Assembly: GCF_014534745.1 (NCBI RefSeq)
Contig: NZ_JACVVP010000047.1
Coordinates: forward strand, 1 to 59,476
From: Flammeovirga sp. EKP202
GTDB taxonomy: Bacteria; Bacteroidota; Bacteroidia; Cytophagales; Flammeovirgaceae
Direction: 5' to 3'
Length of the DNA stretch: 59,476 bases
Both the position numbers and the translations under genes were made by a program. Below the pieces are notes generated by a model. That model was not told where the DNA came from. It saw only the letters and a program-made list of their open reading frames with translations, and searched no databases. Positions 1 to 7,829 of the stretch are shown here, piece after piece (within the stretch, counting starts at the first letter, position 1; every line of letters starts with the position of its first letter).

Positions 1-4
1 GAAG

Positions 5-77
5 TGATCCCGCTGGGGCTCGAACCCAGGACCCTCTCCTTAAAAGGGAGATGCTCTACCAACTGAGCTACGGAATC
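5..77 (-). tRNA. tRNA-Lys (TTT)
   Basis: A 73-nt cloverleaf on the minus strand. The 7-bp acceptor stem GATTCCG/CGGGATC includes one G-T pair, the discriminator is A, and the anticodon loop CTTTTAA gives anticodon TTT. CCA is not encoded. It is identical to the copies at 108-180 and 327-399 and is the last tRNA of the cluster as transcribed. The cluster's terminator would lie beyond the window edge. Confidence 0.95.
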
Positions 78-107
78 GTCGTTTTTCAACGAGTTTTATT
101 TTAGAAG

Positions 108-180
108 TGATCCCGCTGGGGCTCGAACCCAGGACCCTCTCCTTAAAAGGGAGATGCTCTACCAACTGAGCTACGGAATC
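108..180 (-). tRNA. tRNA-Lys (TTT)
   Basis: The second of three identical tRNA-Lys genes, 73 nt, anticodon TTT. The spacer to the next copy (78-107) and the bases upstream of this copy (181-195) both contain TCGTTTTTCAACGA, so the gene and its flank were probably copied together in a tandem duplication. Confidence 0.95.
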
Positions 181-219
181 ATCGTTTTTCAACGAATTTA
201 TTTTTATGAAAATAACAAG

Positions 220-303
220 TGCTCACGATTGGATTCGAACCAACACGGGATTGCTCCCACCACCCCCTCAAGATGGCGTGTCTACCAATTTCACCACGTG
301 AGC
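220..303 (-). tRNA. tRNA-Leu (GAG)
   Basis: An 84-nt class II tRNA on the minus strand with acceptor stem GCTCACG/CGTGAGC and discriminator A. The anticodon stem CCATC/GGTGG encloses the loop TTGAGGG, giving anticodon GAG. A long variable arm is present. It sits inside the tRNA-Lys cluster, presumably in the same transcript. Confidence 0.93.
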
Positions 304-326
304 TTGATATTTGTTATTATCAAGTG

Positions 327-399
327 TGATCCCGCTGGGGCTCGAACCCAGGACCCTCTCCTTAAAAGGGAGATGCTCTACCAACTGAGCTACGGAATC
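327..399 (-). tRNA. tRNA-Lys (TTT)
   Basis: The third identical tRNA-Lys and the first gene of the cluster as transcribed. It lies about 90 nt downstream of the promoter at 492-523. Confidence 0.95.
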
Positions 400-452
400 A
401 TAATTTTTCTAAAAGATTAGACTTAAATATTATTATATTCGAATTCCTCTCT

Positions 453-460
453 TAAATTTG
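453..460 (+). promoter_or_regulatory. Candidate -7 box for the TPR/SH3 gene
   Basis: TAAATTTG matches the Bacteroidota -7 consensus TAnnTTTG exactly and lies about 40 bp before the start of the gene at 502. No convincing TTG -33 element is visible upstream, so this is only a candidate. It faces the tRNA promoter on the other strand. Confidence 0.4.
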
Positions 461-491
461 AAAACTCGTTTAGTTTCCTTTTTTGCGAGTG

Positions 492-523
492 CAAATGTAG
501 AATGATTTTCAATATCAAGCAAA
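492..523 (-). promoter_or_regulatory. Promoter of the tRNA-Lys/Leu cluster
   Basis: Read on the minus strand this is TTTG (520-523), 20 nt, then TACATTTG (492-499), a full match to the Bacteroidota primary sigma-factor consensus. Both tRNA-Ser promoters in this window use the same 20-nt spacing. The -33 element lies inside the first codons of the divergent gene at 502. Confidence 0.75.
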
Positions 524-1254
524 TAATGAGATTTTTTTTATTCTTAATAAGTTTTTACGCGCTGATTTTCAATCAAATATCCTTTGCAAATTCTTCGGTT
601 GAATCTGAAATTGATAAGGCAGATGAGTATTTTGAGGCAAAACAGTACATCGATGCCTTCTCAATTTATGATAAATTATTGGAGGAGGAGCGTGTTTTTT
701 CTTCAAAAATGTTGTTGAGAATGGCTTTCATTCAAGAAGGGCAAGGGAATTATGCTTCGGCTTTGTATTATTTAAACCTACAATATGGCTTAACAGCCGA
801 TCGAGGTACACTAAATAAAATGTCAAAGATTGCAGAAGACCATAATCTTTTAGGCTACCAATATTCAGATAAAGAATATTTGACGTCTCTTTTCAATAAA
901 ATGAAAGGTGAAATCGGGGGCGTTATTATTTTTCTTTTGATTGTATGTCTAGTGTTGATGTACATCAGAAGAAAGGAACAGCACTCTATTACCACGCTGA
1001 CGTTTGCTGTGGTGGTTATAAGTGTTTTCTCCCTTTGGGCATTCAATGGTGGTATGAAGAGAGAATTAGGCATTGTGAAGGGGTCTGGAGCCTTGTTGAT
1101 GCAAGGGCCTTCAGCAGGGAGTAAGAATATCTCTAACCTTTCTTCAGGAGAACGCCTTAAGCTAATTGATCAAGATGATATTTGGTACAAGGTAGAGTTG
1201 CCAAATGATTCTGAAGGATACGTTAGAAAAGGGAAGGTATTTGAAGTGAAATAA
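502..1254 (+). CDS. TPR and SH3-domain membrane protein (BatE-like)
   Basis: A 250-residue membrane protein. A hydrophobic signal or anchor segment lies at about residues 9-29. A TPR-like helical region follows (about 32-125), with the repeat signature around AKQYIDAFSIYDKLLEE. Two membrane segments lie at about 137-155 and 165-182. The C-terminal 65 residues look like a bacterial SH3 domain (GERLKLIDQDDIWYKVEL, GYVRKGKVFEVK). TPR plus SH3 recalls BatE of the Bacteroides aerotolerance operon, but no BatA-D genes are next to it, so a general envelope role is the safer call. An in-frame ATG at 526 would give a more conventional signal peptide. The gene starts inside the promoter of the divergent tRNA cluster and ends at a terminator shared with the convergent sensor gene. 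Confidence 0.75.
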   Translation: MIFNIKQIMRFFLFLISFYALIFNQISFANSSVESEIDKADEYFEAKQYIDAFSIYDKLLEEERVFSSKMLLRMAFIQEGQGNYASALYYLNLQYGLTADRGTLNKMSKIAEDHNLLGYQYSDKEYLTSLFNKMKGEIGGVIIFLLIVCLVLMYIRRKEQHSITTLTFAVVVISVFSLWAFNGGMKRELGIVKGSGALLMQGPSAGSKNISNLSSGERLKLIDQDDIWYKVELPNDSEGYVRKGKVFEVK

Positions 1255-1284
1255 GTCAGTTTTCTCTTCGGAGAAATAATTGAA

Positions 1285-1325
1285 AAGGGTTGCTCAGTCA
1301 AAAATAACTGAACAACCCTTTTTTT
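1285..1325. terminator. Bidirectional rho-independent terminator
   Basis: A hairpin with arms AAGGGTTG-TCAGT and ACTGA-CAACCCTT is flanked by A-rich and T-rich runs. It lies between the convergent genes 502-1254 and 1346-3289 and can serve both. Confidence 0.85.
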
Positions 1326-1345
1326 ATGTAAGATAGAAATTTTGA

Positions 1346-3289
1346 TTACTTACCCATAATTTTGAAGACCCACTTGTCTGTTTCTTCCAAATATAGCTTT
1401 TGAATAGTCACTAAAACTTGAATTATTTCTCCTTCATTTTTTCGGACTGAAGTAGTTAATTCAGATTGAACCACTTTCCAGTCTTCGTTTTCAGCATAGG
1501 CCGGGAATAATTGTCCTATTTCAAACTGTAATAACTCTTCTGAATCATAGTCTAAGAAATCAGTAAATGAGTGACTGCCGAACCAAATAGAACCATCTTG
1601 TTCTGCAATGACCAATCGGCCGCCTGTGATGTCTACAACTTCGTTTAGAAGCTTTTTTGACTTCTCTGTTTCTCTTCTTTCTCTCACTAGGAGCTCCTGC
1701 GTAGCTTGAAGTTCCTCCATATTCTGCTTCATTTCCTCCTCACTGGTTCTTAATTCGTCTGTGAGTCTTTTACTGTCATTATACAATTTGCTTACGTTAG
1801 ACGTGTTCTCAGAGGTTACTACGGAAGTGGCTATTGCTCCACCTATTTCTTCAAGTAGTTGGAATGATTTCTTTTCGAAAGGTTTGAAAGAAGCGATTTC
1901 CAAGATCACCTCAACATTACCATGAGATTTAAAAGGGTAGATGATCAACGAAGATGGCCCCGCATCACCTAAACCTGAACGTATTTTGATATAATCTTCA
2001 GGAATTTCTGTAAGGTAAATGTATTCAGCCTCCTGCCAAATCTCACCGATAAGTCCTTCACCGATCTGAACTTTTTGTTTATCTACTTCTTTGAGGAAAT
2101 CAAAAGCATATAAAGCAGATAATTCCATATATTCTTCACCTGTAATTGGATCTCTCTTATGGATATAAAATGAAGCGTGAGAGCATTCCATAAATCTTGA
2201 AATCTCTTTTACGAGTGCTTTTCCTAGTTCATCAGCATCATTGCTATGTACACGTATTAATTTATTGAGAATAGCTGAGCCTTCACTGACCCATTCACGT
2301 TCGTTTCTTTCTTTGGAGTTTTGTTCTAATCGGTTTTTAGTATCAATCAAGGAGTGGATGAAAGGGTCATCTTTGAATTGCTCCTCATTTATTTTATCAA
2401 ACTCAATATTAAAATTACCCTTACTAAATTCCATTACGTACTCAGAAATGTCTTCTAATTTTTCTTTCATGAAGAGTAAAGAGTTTCGCATAGTATTCAT
2501 TTCTTGAGTACCGGCGGAATTAAAATGGACATTTAAGTTACCCGAAGCGATTTTATTACTCTTTTGCGCAAGTTCTTTCAATGGGGTAATTAAAGCTCTT
2601 CTCAATACAAAAATATTGATCATTCCTAAGGCTAAAATCAAGAATGTTGCAATGAAAATAAACCTTGTGATTTGATATTCAATCTCTACAGCATCATTCA
2701 CATAAGCTTTGACTAGGTCTTGATTGACCTTAAGCATATCTTCGGATGTCTTTTCTAAGTAAGTAAGGCTATTTCTGATGGTTACATTTTCTTCATCTAC
2801 TTTGGATAAAAGTTCCACACTATCTAGCATGGCAGTATCCAAAGGAATATTCATATTGAAGGTGTAATTAGAGGTGGTCAGAGGTTCTTCTAGAATAATT
2901 CTAAGGTGATTTCTAAAAGGTTTCCAAACTTCTTCAACTCTTTCAATATAATCATCTACACGGTCACTGGCAGGACGGATTCTCTTTCCATCAAAACCAG
3001 GTACAGTACCACCATGTTTCATGGCCAATAAAGAACCATCATAAAGGTCTAAAGCTTCTTTTAGACTATTAAGATTTTCTTTTTCTCCAGTATTAACATA
3101 AATATTTGATAGCAATACCATCCTTTGCGAAAGCATAGCATTTCTTGAAGAAATATCTACTTCCAAACTTTCATTCTGATATAAACCCAATAAGGTCAAA
3201 ACAGTAAAAAGCATGGTGGCAGTGAGAATACCCCCAATCCAAAAAATGATTTGTTTGATAGTGAATTGCTTTAAATATTTGTCTATCAT
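1346..3289 (-). CDS. PilJ-N/HAMP/GAF/PAS sensor without an obvious output domain
   Basis: 647 residues. A membrane segment lies at about 12-34, followed by a periplasmic helical domain (about 36-205) whose motif SSRNAMLSQRMVLL resembles the PilJ/NarX-type N-terminal sensor. A second membrane segment (about 208-228) is followed by a HAMP-like region (about 230-285). A GAF domain spans about 335-490, with the segment SLIIYPFKSHGNVEVILEI. A coiled coil (about 500-540) leads to a terminal PAS-like domain (about 545-640). There is no histidine-kinase, GGDEF, phosphatase or methyl-accepting signalling tip. It may pass signals through a partner protein. No partner is adjacent, and the domain boundaries are judged by eye. 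Confidence 0.75.
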   Translation of the reverse strand: MIDKYLKQFTIKQIIFWIGGILTATMLFTVLTLLGLYQNESLEVDISSRNAMLSQRMVLLSNIYVNTGEKENLNSLKEALDLYDGSLLAMKHGGTVPGFDGKRIRPASDRVDDYIERVEEVWKPFRNHLRIILEEPLTTSNYTFNMNIPLDTAMLDSVELLSKVDEENVTIRNSLTYLEKTSEDMLKVNQDLVKAYVNDAVEIEYQITRFIFIATFLILALGMINIFVLRRALITPLKELAQKSNKIASGNLNVHFNSAGTQEMNTMRNSLLFMKEKLEDISEYVMEFSKGNFNIEFDKINEEQFKDDPFIHSLIDTKNRLEQNSKERNEREWVSEGSAILNKLIRVHSNDADELGKALVKEISRFMECSHASFYIHKRDPITGEEYMELSALYAFDFLKEVDKQKVQIGEGLIGEIWQEAEYIYLTEIPEDYIKIRSGLGDAGPSSLIIYPFKSHGNVEVILEIASFKPFEKKSFQLLEEIGGAIATSVVTSENTSNVSKLYNDSKRLTDELRTSEEEMKQNMEELQATQELLVRERRETEKSKKLLNEVVDITGGRLVIAEQDGSIWFGSHSFTDFLDYDSEELLQFEIGQLFPAYAENEDWKVVQSELTTSVRKNEGEIIQVLVTIQKLYLEETDKWVFKIMGK

Positions 3290-3535
3290 TACTTTATATT
3301 GTTAGATCTTTTGACTGTCTTTTGAAGATGCACTAGGAATAAAAAGTGTGGTTAATTTTCCTGTGATTAAAAATACTAGAATAAATCAATTCTTTTACCG
3401 TGTATTTCTTTCAAACTCTATGTAATAACGCTTTAATAGCTGAAAATGTATAAAGAGTTGAACTGAATGAAGCGAAAATTATGTGCCAAATTTTGAAAGA
3501 AGTGGTTCAAGAGGAAAATGTACTGTGGTATAGAT

Positions 3536-3570
3536 ATGAAAAAAGCCACCCCAATTGCTTGAAGTGACCC
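3536..3570 (-). terminator. Terminator of the MFS transporter gene
   Basis: On the minus strand GTCACTTC pairs with GGGGTGGC (8 bp with wobbles), followed by TTTTTT. The rest of the 320-bp gap 3290-3610 shows no gene. It should carry the promoter of the sensor gene at 1346-3289, but I find no clear TAnnTTTG there. Confidence 0.6.
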
Positions 3571-3610
3571 TTTGATGAGTAATGATACGTTATATCATCT
3601 CAAAAATATA

Positions 3611-4951
3611 TTATGCTTTCTTTTGATCGGAAACAAGAGACACACAAAAAGCTCCCAAAATTAATATTGCACCTGCCATTGTTAAAAGGCCAACTGTGTT
3701 TCCTTCGAAAAATGTTGAAGAGATAAATCCTCCTGATAAACCAGCGATAATTTGCGGTCCTGCAATTGTAATATTGAATATACCCATATATACTCCCATC
3801 TTTTCAGCAGGAAGGTTTTCAGAAAGAATACTGAAAGGCATCGCAAGAATTGCTGTCCAAGCAATTCCAACTCCAACCATCGGTATCAATAATAGGTATT
3901 GATCATTAATGTAGCTTATGCTTATGAGGCCTATACCACCACATACTAGTGCTCCAGCATAGACAATTTTTCTACTTGTTAACTTGATTAGGCTAGGCAT
4001 AATAACAGAGAATAAAGCTGCAGATAAGCTGTATGCTGCGAACATCATACCGACCCAATCACCCGCTTGGTTATATTCCTCAGATTTAGTGTCAACAGTA
4101 TTCCAGATATGTTGAGCAATTGCAGGTGTAGAATAAACCCACATAAAGTAGAATGCTACCCATGAGCAAAGCTGTACGGCTGCTAATTGAATCATCACTT
4201 TTGGTGATGAAAGAAGAGTTTTAATAAACGAATCTTCATTTTTACTCTCCTCTTTAGCTTCCAAATCTATGTTATTATACTTTGCATACTCTTTTGGAGG
4301 ATATTCTTTTGTCCTAAATGCTGTCCATAAAACTGCAATCATTAGTGTTGCGCCACCAATATAAAAAGACCAAACAACATTGTCAGAAACTTTTTGACCA
4401 TCTGCAAGTTTTTGTGATAGACCGAGTACATTGGCTAAGAAAAATGGTAAAGCAGATCCTACTACTTGACCTGTATTGATTAAGAAACTTTGAACAGAAT
4501 ATCCAAGGTCACGTTGTTTGTCATTTACCATATCACCTACCAAAGCCCTAAAAGGCTGGAAAGTGACGTTAAAAGAGGCATCCATGAATAAAAGCATTAT
4601 ACCACCAAAAATCATTGGAGGTATAAGAGAAATAAAGATTTCTGCTTTTGGCATCAAAAACATAGCTAAAGTAGCACAGATTGCACCTCCTATTATATAA
4701 GGTATTCTTCGGCCAAGTTTATTCCATGTAAAATCAGAAGCACCACCAATAATAGGTTGTATGATGATACCAGCAATAGGAGCAGCTAACCAGAAATATC
4801 CTAAATGATGGACATCAGCACCTAAATTTTGTAGAATTCTACTAACATTGCCATTTTGTAAGGCAAACCCCATTTGAACACCTAAGAAACCAAAACTTAG
4901 ATTCCATATTTGCCAAAAGGATAAATCAGGTTTAAGGGATTTATTTGACAT
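3611..4951 (-). CDS. MFS transporter, SLC45/maltose-type
   Basis: 446 residues with about 12 membrane segments and no signal peptide. The N-terminus (LSFWQIWNLSFGFLGVQMGF) and the loop after helix 2 (GGASDFTWNKLGRRIPYI) match the SLC45/GPH-like branch of the major facilitator superfamily. In Bacteroidota this branch is usually annotated as a proton-coupled maltose or oligosaccharide importer of the inner membrane. No sugar-metabolism genes adjoin it, so the substrate is inferred from family only. It is monocistronic, with a candidate promoter at 4993-5000 and a terminator at 3536-3570. Confidence 0.8.
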   Translation of the reverse strand: MSNKSLKPDLSFWQIWNLSFGFLGVQMGFALQNGNVSRILQNLGADVHHLGYFWLAAPIAGIIIQPIIGGASDFTWNKLGRRIPYIIGGAICATLAMFLMPKAEIFISLIPPMIFGGIMLLFMDASFNVTFQPFRALVGDMVNDKQRDLGYSVQSFLINTGQVVGSALPFFLANVLGLSQKLADGQKVSDNVVWSFYIGGATLMIAVLWTAFRTKEYPPKEYAKYNNIDLEAKEESKNEDSFIKTLLSSPKVMIQLAAVQLCSWVAFYFMWVYSTPAIAQHIWNTVDTKSEEYNQAGDWVGMMFAAYSLSAALFSVIMPSLIKLTSRKIVYAGALVCGGIGLISISYINDQYLLLIPMVGVGIAWTAILAMPFSILSENLPAEKMGVYMGIFNITIAGPQIIAGLSGGFISSTFFEGNTVGLLTMAGAILILGAFCVSLVSDQKKA

Positions 4952-4992
4952 AGATTATTTATTGATATTAATTTTTTTCATTCTCTAATAGA

Positions 4993-5000
4993 CAAATATA
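4993..5000 (-). promoter_or_regulatory. Candidate -7 box of the MFS transporter gene
   Basis: On the minus strand TATATTTG matches TAnnTTTG exactly, about 40 nt before the MFS start codon. A properly spaced TTG -33 is not clear. Confidence 0.4.
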
Positions 5001-5086
5001 GAAATGTAAACATAACAATTAACTGATAATCGTTAGGTCAATGAAGTTTTTTCATACTTTTTTTTCTGCAATCGGTTGTAGATGGA

Positions 5087-5123
5087 AAACAAAAAAAGCC
5101 ATCACTTGAAAAAGTAATGGCTT
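5087..5123 (-). terminator. Terminator of the small cysteine membrane protein gene
   Basis: The arms AAGCCATTACTT and AAGTGATGGCTT enclose a short A/T loop, and a T-run follows on the minus strand. It lies directly downstream of the 5149-5346 gene. Confidence 0.8.
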
Positions 5124-5148
5124 CATCTATTTTTTGTAAAAGGAATCT

Positions 5149-5346
5149 TTATGCAGACTGCTTTTTGTTTTTACATTGGCTAGGATCATTTCCACAGAAA
5201 CTACAAGTTTTACCTTCTGGATTAAGGAATGGGCTTTGTGAAGCACAAGTTCCTTCAAACTTACCGTCTTTCTTAAAAATTAATTTTACGGACATTAAAA
5301 TGAAAAATGCACCTAGAATACCAACGGTTAATAATACGATTTCCAT
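5149..5346 (-). CDS. Small membrane protein with four cysteines, NqrM-like
   Basis: 65 residues from the internal start MEIVLLTVGIL. An upstream in-frame ATG at 5382 would add 12 polar residues before the membrane segment and is less likely. One membrane helix (about 3-20) is followed by a basic stretch KLIFKKDGKF and a cysteine-rich tail: GTCASQSP, then CSFCGNDPSQCKN. The layout (one helix, a short linker, four cysteines) resembles NqrM/DUF539, which helps deliver iron to the Na+-translocating NADH:quinone reductase. This short family is widespread in Bacteroidota. No nqr genes are in the window. Function is inferred from layout only. The gene has its own terminator. Confidence 0.65.
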   Translation of the reverse strand: MEIVLLTVGILGAFFILMSVKLIFKKDGKFEGTCASQSPFLNPEGKTCSFCGNDPSQCKNKKQSA

Positions 5347-5557
5347 AATGAACTTTATGTTATGAGCCTTATAGTAAGGCAATGATCTTCTGTAAAAAGG
5401 TCAATATCAGTTTTTTTAATATCGACTGTTTATTTTTTGTTGTGACAAAGATAAATAAACTTTGCGTGTTTTTGTGTTAAATGAAAAATGAAAGTACACT
5501 TTACTTTAAACTTTCAAACAAATTAACAAATGTTCATATGTCTGCTGCATTTATTTT

Positions 5558-5974
5558 CTATAGGTACTGAAGTTTGATCTTGACTATAGCGTCATTATCT
5601 TTTTCAAGAGTAAAGGCATATTCTTCAAAATCAGGTTCTTTCATTTTAACCGTTTTATCCCATGAGTAGCCAAACCCTTCCTTTGGGATACCGATCCAAT
5701 TACTAGTCATTTCATCGTTATTGTCTTCATCATGACAGATTCTGATACCATAAATACCAGGTTTGATATCAGGAATAGAAATTTCGACAACATCTTCTAT
5801 CACTTTCTCTTTTAATTCAACAATAGATGATAAGTCTTTATCAACCACTTGAATAAGAATATGTCCCTTGGTGTTTCTCAGTCCTTCTACTTTCAACTCA
5901 ATTTTTGAAGGAGCTTGAGCAAATAATGAATTGAAGGTTAAAAATAATAGTGTTCCTAAGATGATACTTTTCAT
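5558..5974 (-). CDS. DUF2141 secreted protein
   Basis: 138 residues. The signal peptide (about 1-20, ending LFAQ) is followed by a beta-rich domain. The segments GLRNTKGHILIQVVD, PGIYGIRICHDEDNNDEM and GIPKEGFGYSWD are typical of DUF2141, a small periplasmic or secreted family of unknown role. The acidic HDEDNNDEM loop could bind metal, but that is a guess. It stands alone, with about 100 bp of gap on one side and 210 bp on the other. Confidence 0.85.
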   Translation of the reverse strand: MKSIILGTLLFLTFNSLFAQAPSKIELKVEGLRNTKGHILIQVVDKDLSSIVELKEKVIEDVVEISIPDIKPGIYGIRICHDEDNNDEMTSNWIGIPKEGFGYSWDKTVKMKEPDFEEYAFTLEKDNDAIVKIKLQYL

Positions 5975-6088
5975 GATTATGGTTTTGTCCTACTTAAATT
6001 TTCTACACGAATGGTTGTGATGTTTATTTACTATTAACAATATAAAGAGAATTTTGTTATTCAAATAGTTGGAATGAAAGTATACAGA

Positions 6089-6688
6089 TTAAATCTTAGG
6101 AAGACCAATTTTATATTTTATGGCTAATAGGCGAATACCAATAACAGTTCCAATACAACTCCAAGTACAGATGATGCTACTGATGCCAAAGAAGGAAAAT
6201 CCAATAAATACCAAGCATCCAACAATACAGGCCGTAGCATAAATTTCATCCCTGAAAATAAGTGGTACCTCATTACAGAGTGTATCTCTAATGATACCTC
6301 CCAATACTGCCGTAAAAGTTCCCATAATGACACCAATAGCAGGTGAAATATCGTGTAAGAGAGCCTTTTCTAGACCAATAAAAGTAAACACACCTAGTCC
6401 CATAGTGTCAAACAGAAAAAGTGTTTTTCTTAATCGAGCAACTCTTTCTTTGAATACAAATGTGAAACCTACTGCCATTGAAATAACGAGCAGGTAATTG
6501 GTGTCTGTCACCCAAAAAACTGGGGTCGCACCCAACATCATATCCCTTGTTGTACCTCCTCCAACTGCAGTGACACTTGCAACGAATAATGCCCCGAAAA
6601 TATCAAAGCGTTTTTCAGAAGCAGCAAGTGCTCCAGAAATGGCAAATACAAAGGTCCCTATTAGATCAAGAATGTTTATTAAAGTCAT
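6089..6688 (-). CDS. TRIC/UPF0126 family membrane channel
   Basis: 199 residues with about seven membrane segments and two copies of the UPF0126 repeat. The first carries AISGALAASEKRFDIFGA and GGGTTRDMMLG; the second carries GGIIRDT and DEIYATA. The family corresponds to bacterial TRIC trimeric cation channels (formerly YicG-like) of the inner membrane. It starts 2 bp after the stop of the upstream GT9 gene, so the two are co-transcribed. No functional link between them is obvious. Confidence 0.88.
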   Translation of the reverse strand: MTLINILDLIGTFVFAISGALAASEKRFDIFGALFVASVTAVGGGTTRDMMLGATPVFWVTDTNYLLVISMAVGFTFVFKERVARLRKTLFLFDTMGLGVFTFIGLEKALLHDISPAIGVIMGTFTAVLGGIIRDTLCNEVPLIFRDEIYATACIVGCLVFIGFSFFGISSIICTWSCIGTVIGIRLLAIKYKIGLPKI

Positions 6689-6690
6689 AA

Positions 6691-7737
6691 TTAGTCTCTA
6701 TCTATAGCGTCTACAACTTTTTTGTAGACCATTTCAGGAGTAATACCTTCTAAACAAGCATAGTCTTCTCTTATGCAAGGTTTATTACCGAATACCGAAC
6801 AAGGGCGGCAGTCCAATTCCTTCACTGAGATCTCGGCGATATTTTCAGTAGACTGACCATAACCTAGGAAGCCAGCGTAATGATGTGTAGCACCCCAAAC
6901 AGAAACACACTCAGTACCTACTAGTGAAGCCATGTGCATATTGGCAGAGTCCATACTGACCATGACATCAAGATGGGCAATAATCTCTAGTTCCTCTTTC
7001 AATTTTACATTTCCTGCCAAATTGATGCTGTTAGGAACTTCTTTTACACATTCATCTAAAATTTCAGCTTCCTTACCAGGTCCACCAAAGAAAATTACTT
7101 TTACATTTTTCTTTTCAGCTAAAAGCTTACCCAGTGCTACTGCTTTTTGCTCTCCCCAAATTTTACCTTTATGTTGAGCAAAAGGAGCAATACCAACCCA
7201 TGAAGTGGTTTTAGTTCCAAGAAGCTTGATATTTTCCTCACACATATCACCTTCTTTTTTTGTTGGCAATTGATGAGATAAAGAAGCATTGAAGCCTAGT
7301 TTACGGAAGACATCAGCATATCTTTCCACAGTTAGTTTGAGAGGCTTTAATGCTTTTGAACCTGATGCTACTAATGCCTTTTTTTCTTTTCTACTCTTAT
7401 CAATTCTGATGACTTTATGACCAGATAATTGAAATAAACCACCAATGATAAAAGTTCTAAGTACAGAATGTAAATCTGCAACAGCATCAAAAGGACCAAG
7501 ATTTTTGAGGTCTTTGACTAATGCTCTTAATCCTTTAAAACCTTTGTATTTATTGTTTAAATCAGCTCCAAAGAAGGTTAATCTTGGAATATCATCAAAG
7601 AAGGGTTTCAAAAAGGGGCGAGAAACCATAACGATTTCTAAATCCTCATTTTGAGCTAAAATTTCTTTTAAAACAGGTGCTGTCATTGCCACATCACCCA
7701 TCGCAGAAAATCGTAAGGATAGAATTTTTTTAGACAT
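6691..7737 (-). CDS. Glycosyltransferase family 9 (heptosyltransferase-like)
   Basis: 348 residues, cytoplasmic, GT-B fold. The N-terminus KKILSLRFSAMGDVAMTAPV is the GT9 glycine loop region. Central motifs VGIAPFAQHKGKIW and VSMDSANMHMASLVGT correspond to the nucleotide-sugar site of ADP-heptose:LPS heptosyltransferases. A cysteine-containing segment near the C-terminus (DCRPCSVFGNKPC, then C-x(5)-CLEGI) is also seen in other GT9 proteins. Likely role: adding a heptose or related sugar to lipopolysaccharide core. It is co-transcribed with the TRIC gene downstream. The DUF4254 gene upstream is a frequent GT9 neighbour in Bacteroidota but is separated here by a terminator. Confidence 0.88.
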   Translation of the reverse strand: MSKKILSLRFSAMGDVAMTAPVLKEILAQNEDLEIVMVSRPFLKPFFDDIPRLTFFGADLNNKYKGFKGLRALVKDLKNLGPFDAVADLHSVLRTFIIGGLFQLSGHKVIRIDKSRKEKKALVASGSKALKPLKLTVERYADVFRKLGFNASLSHQLPTKKEGDMCEENIKLLGTKTTSWVGIAPFAQHKGKIWGEQKAVALGKLLAEKKNVKVIFFGGPGKEAEILDECVKEVPNSINLAGNVKLKEELEIIAHLDVMVSMDSANMHMASLVGTECVSVWGATHHYAGFLGYGQSTENIAEISVKELDCRPCSVFGNKPCIREDYACLEGITPEMVYKKVVDAIDRD

Positions 7738-7756
7738 ATTTGATTCTTAGTACTTA

Positions 7757-7809
7757 CAAAAAGAAGTTGTTCTTTTTCCAGTAAAAGTAAAGGAAATAGA
7801 ACAACTTCT
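7757..7809 (-). terminator. Terminator of the DUF4254 gene
   Basis: The arms AGAAGTTGTTCT and AGAACAACTTCT form a perfect 12-bp stem with a 24-nt loop, followed on the minus strand by TTTTT. It separates the DUF4254 unit from the GT9-TRIC unit. Confidence 0.85.
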
Positions 7810-7829
7810 TATGTTATGATAGAAAGGAA

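Noticed and set aside
154-420. An 88-residue ORF across the tRNA cluster
   Set aside because: It runs antisense through two tRNA genes and repeats the tRNA sequence in translation. Not a gene.
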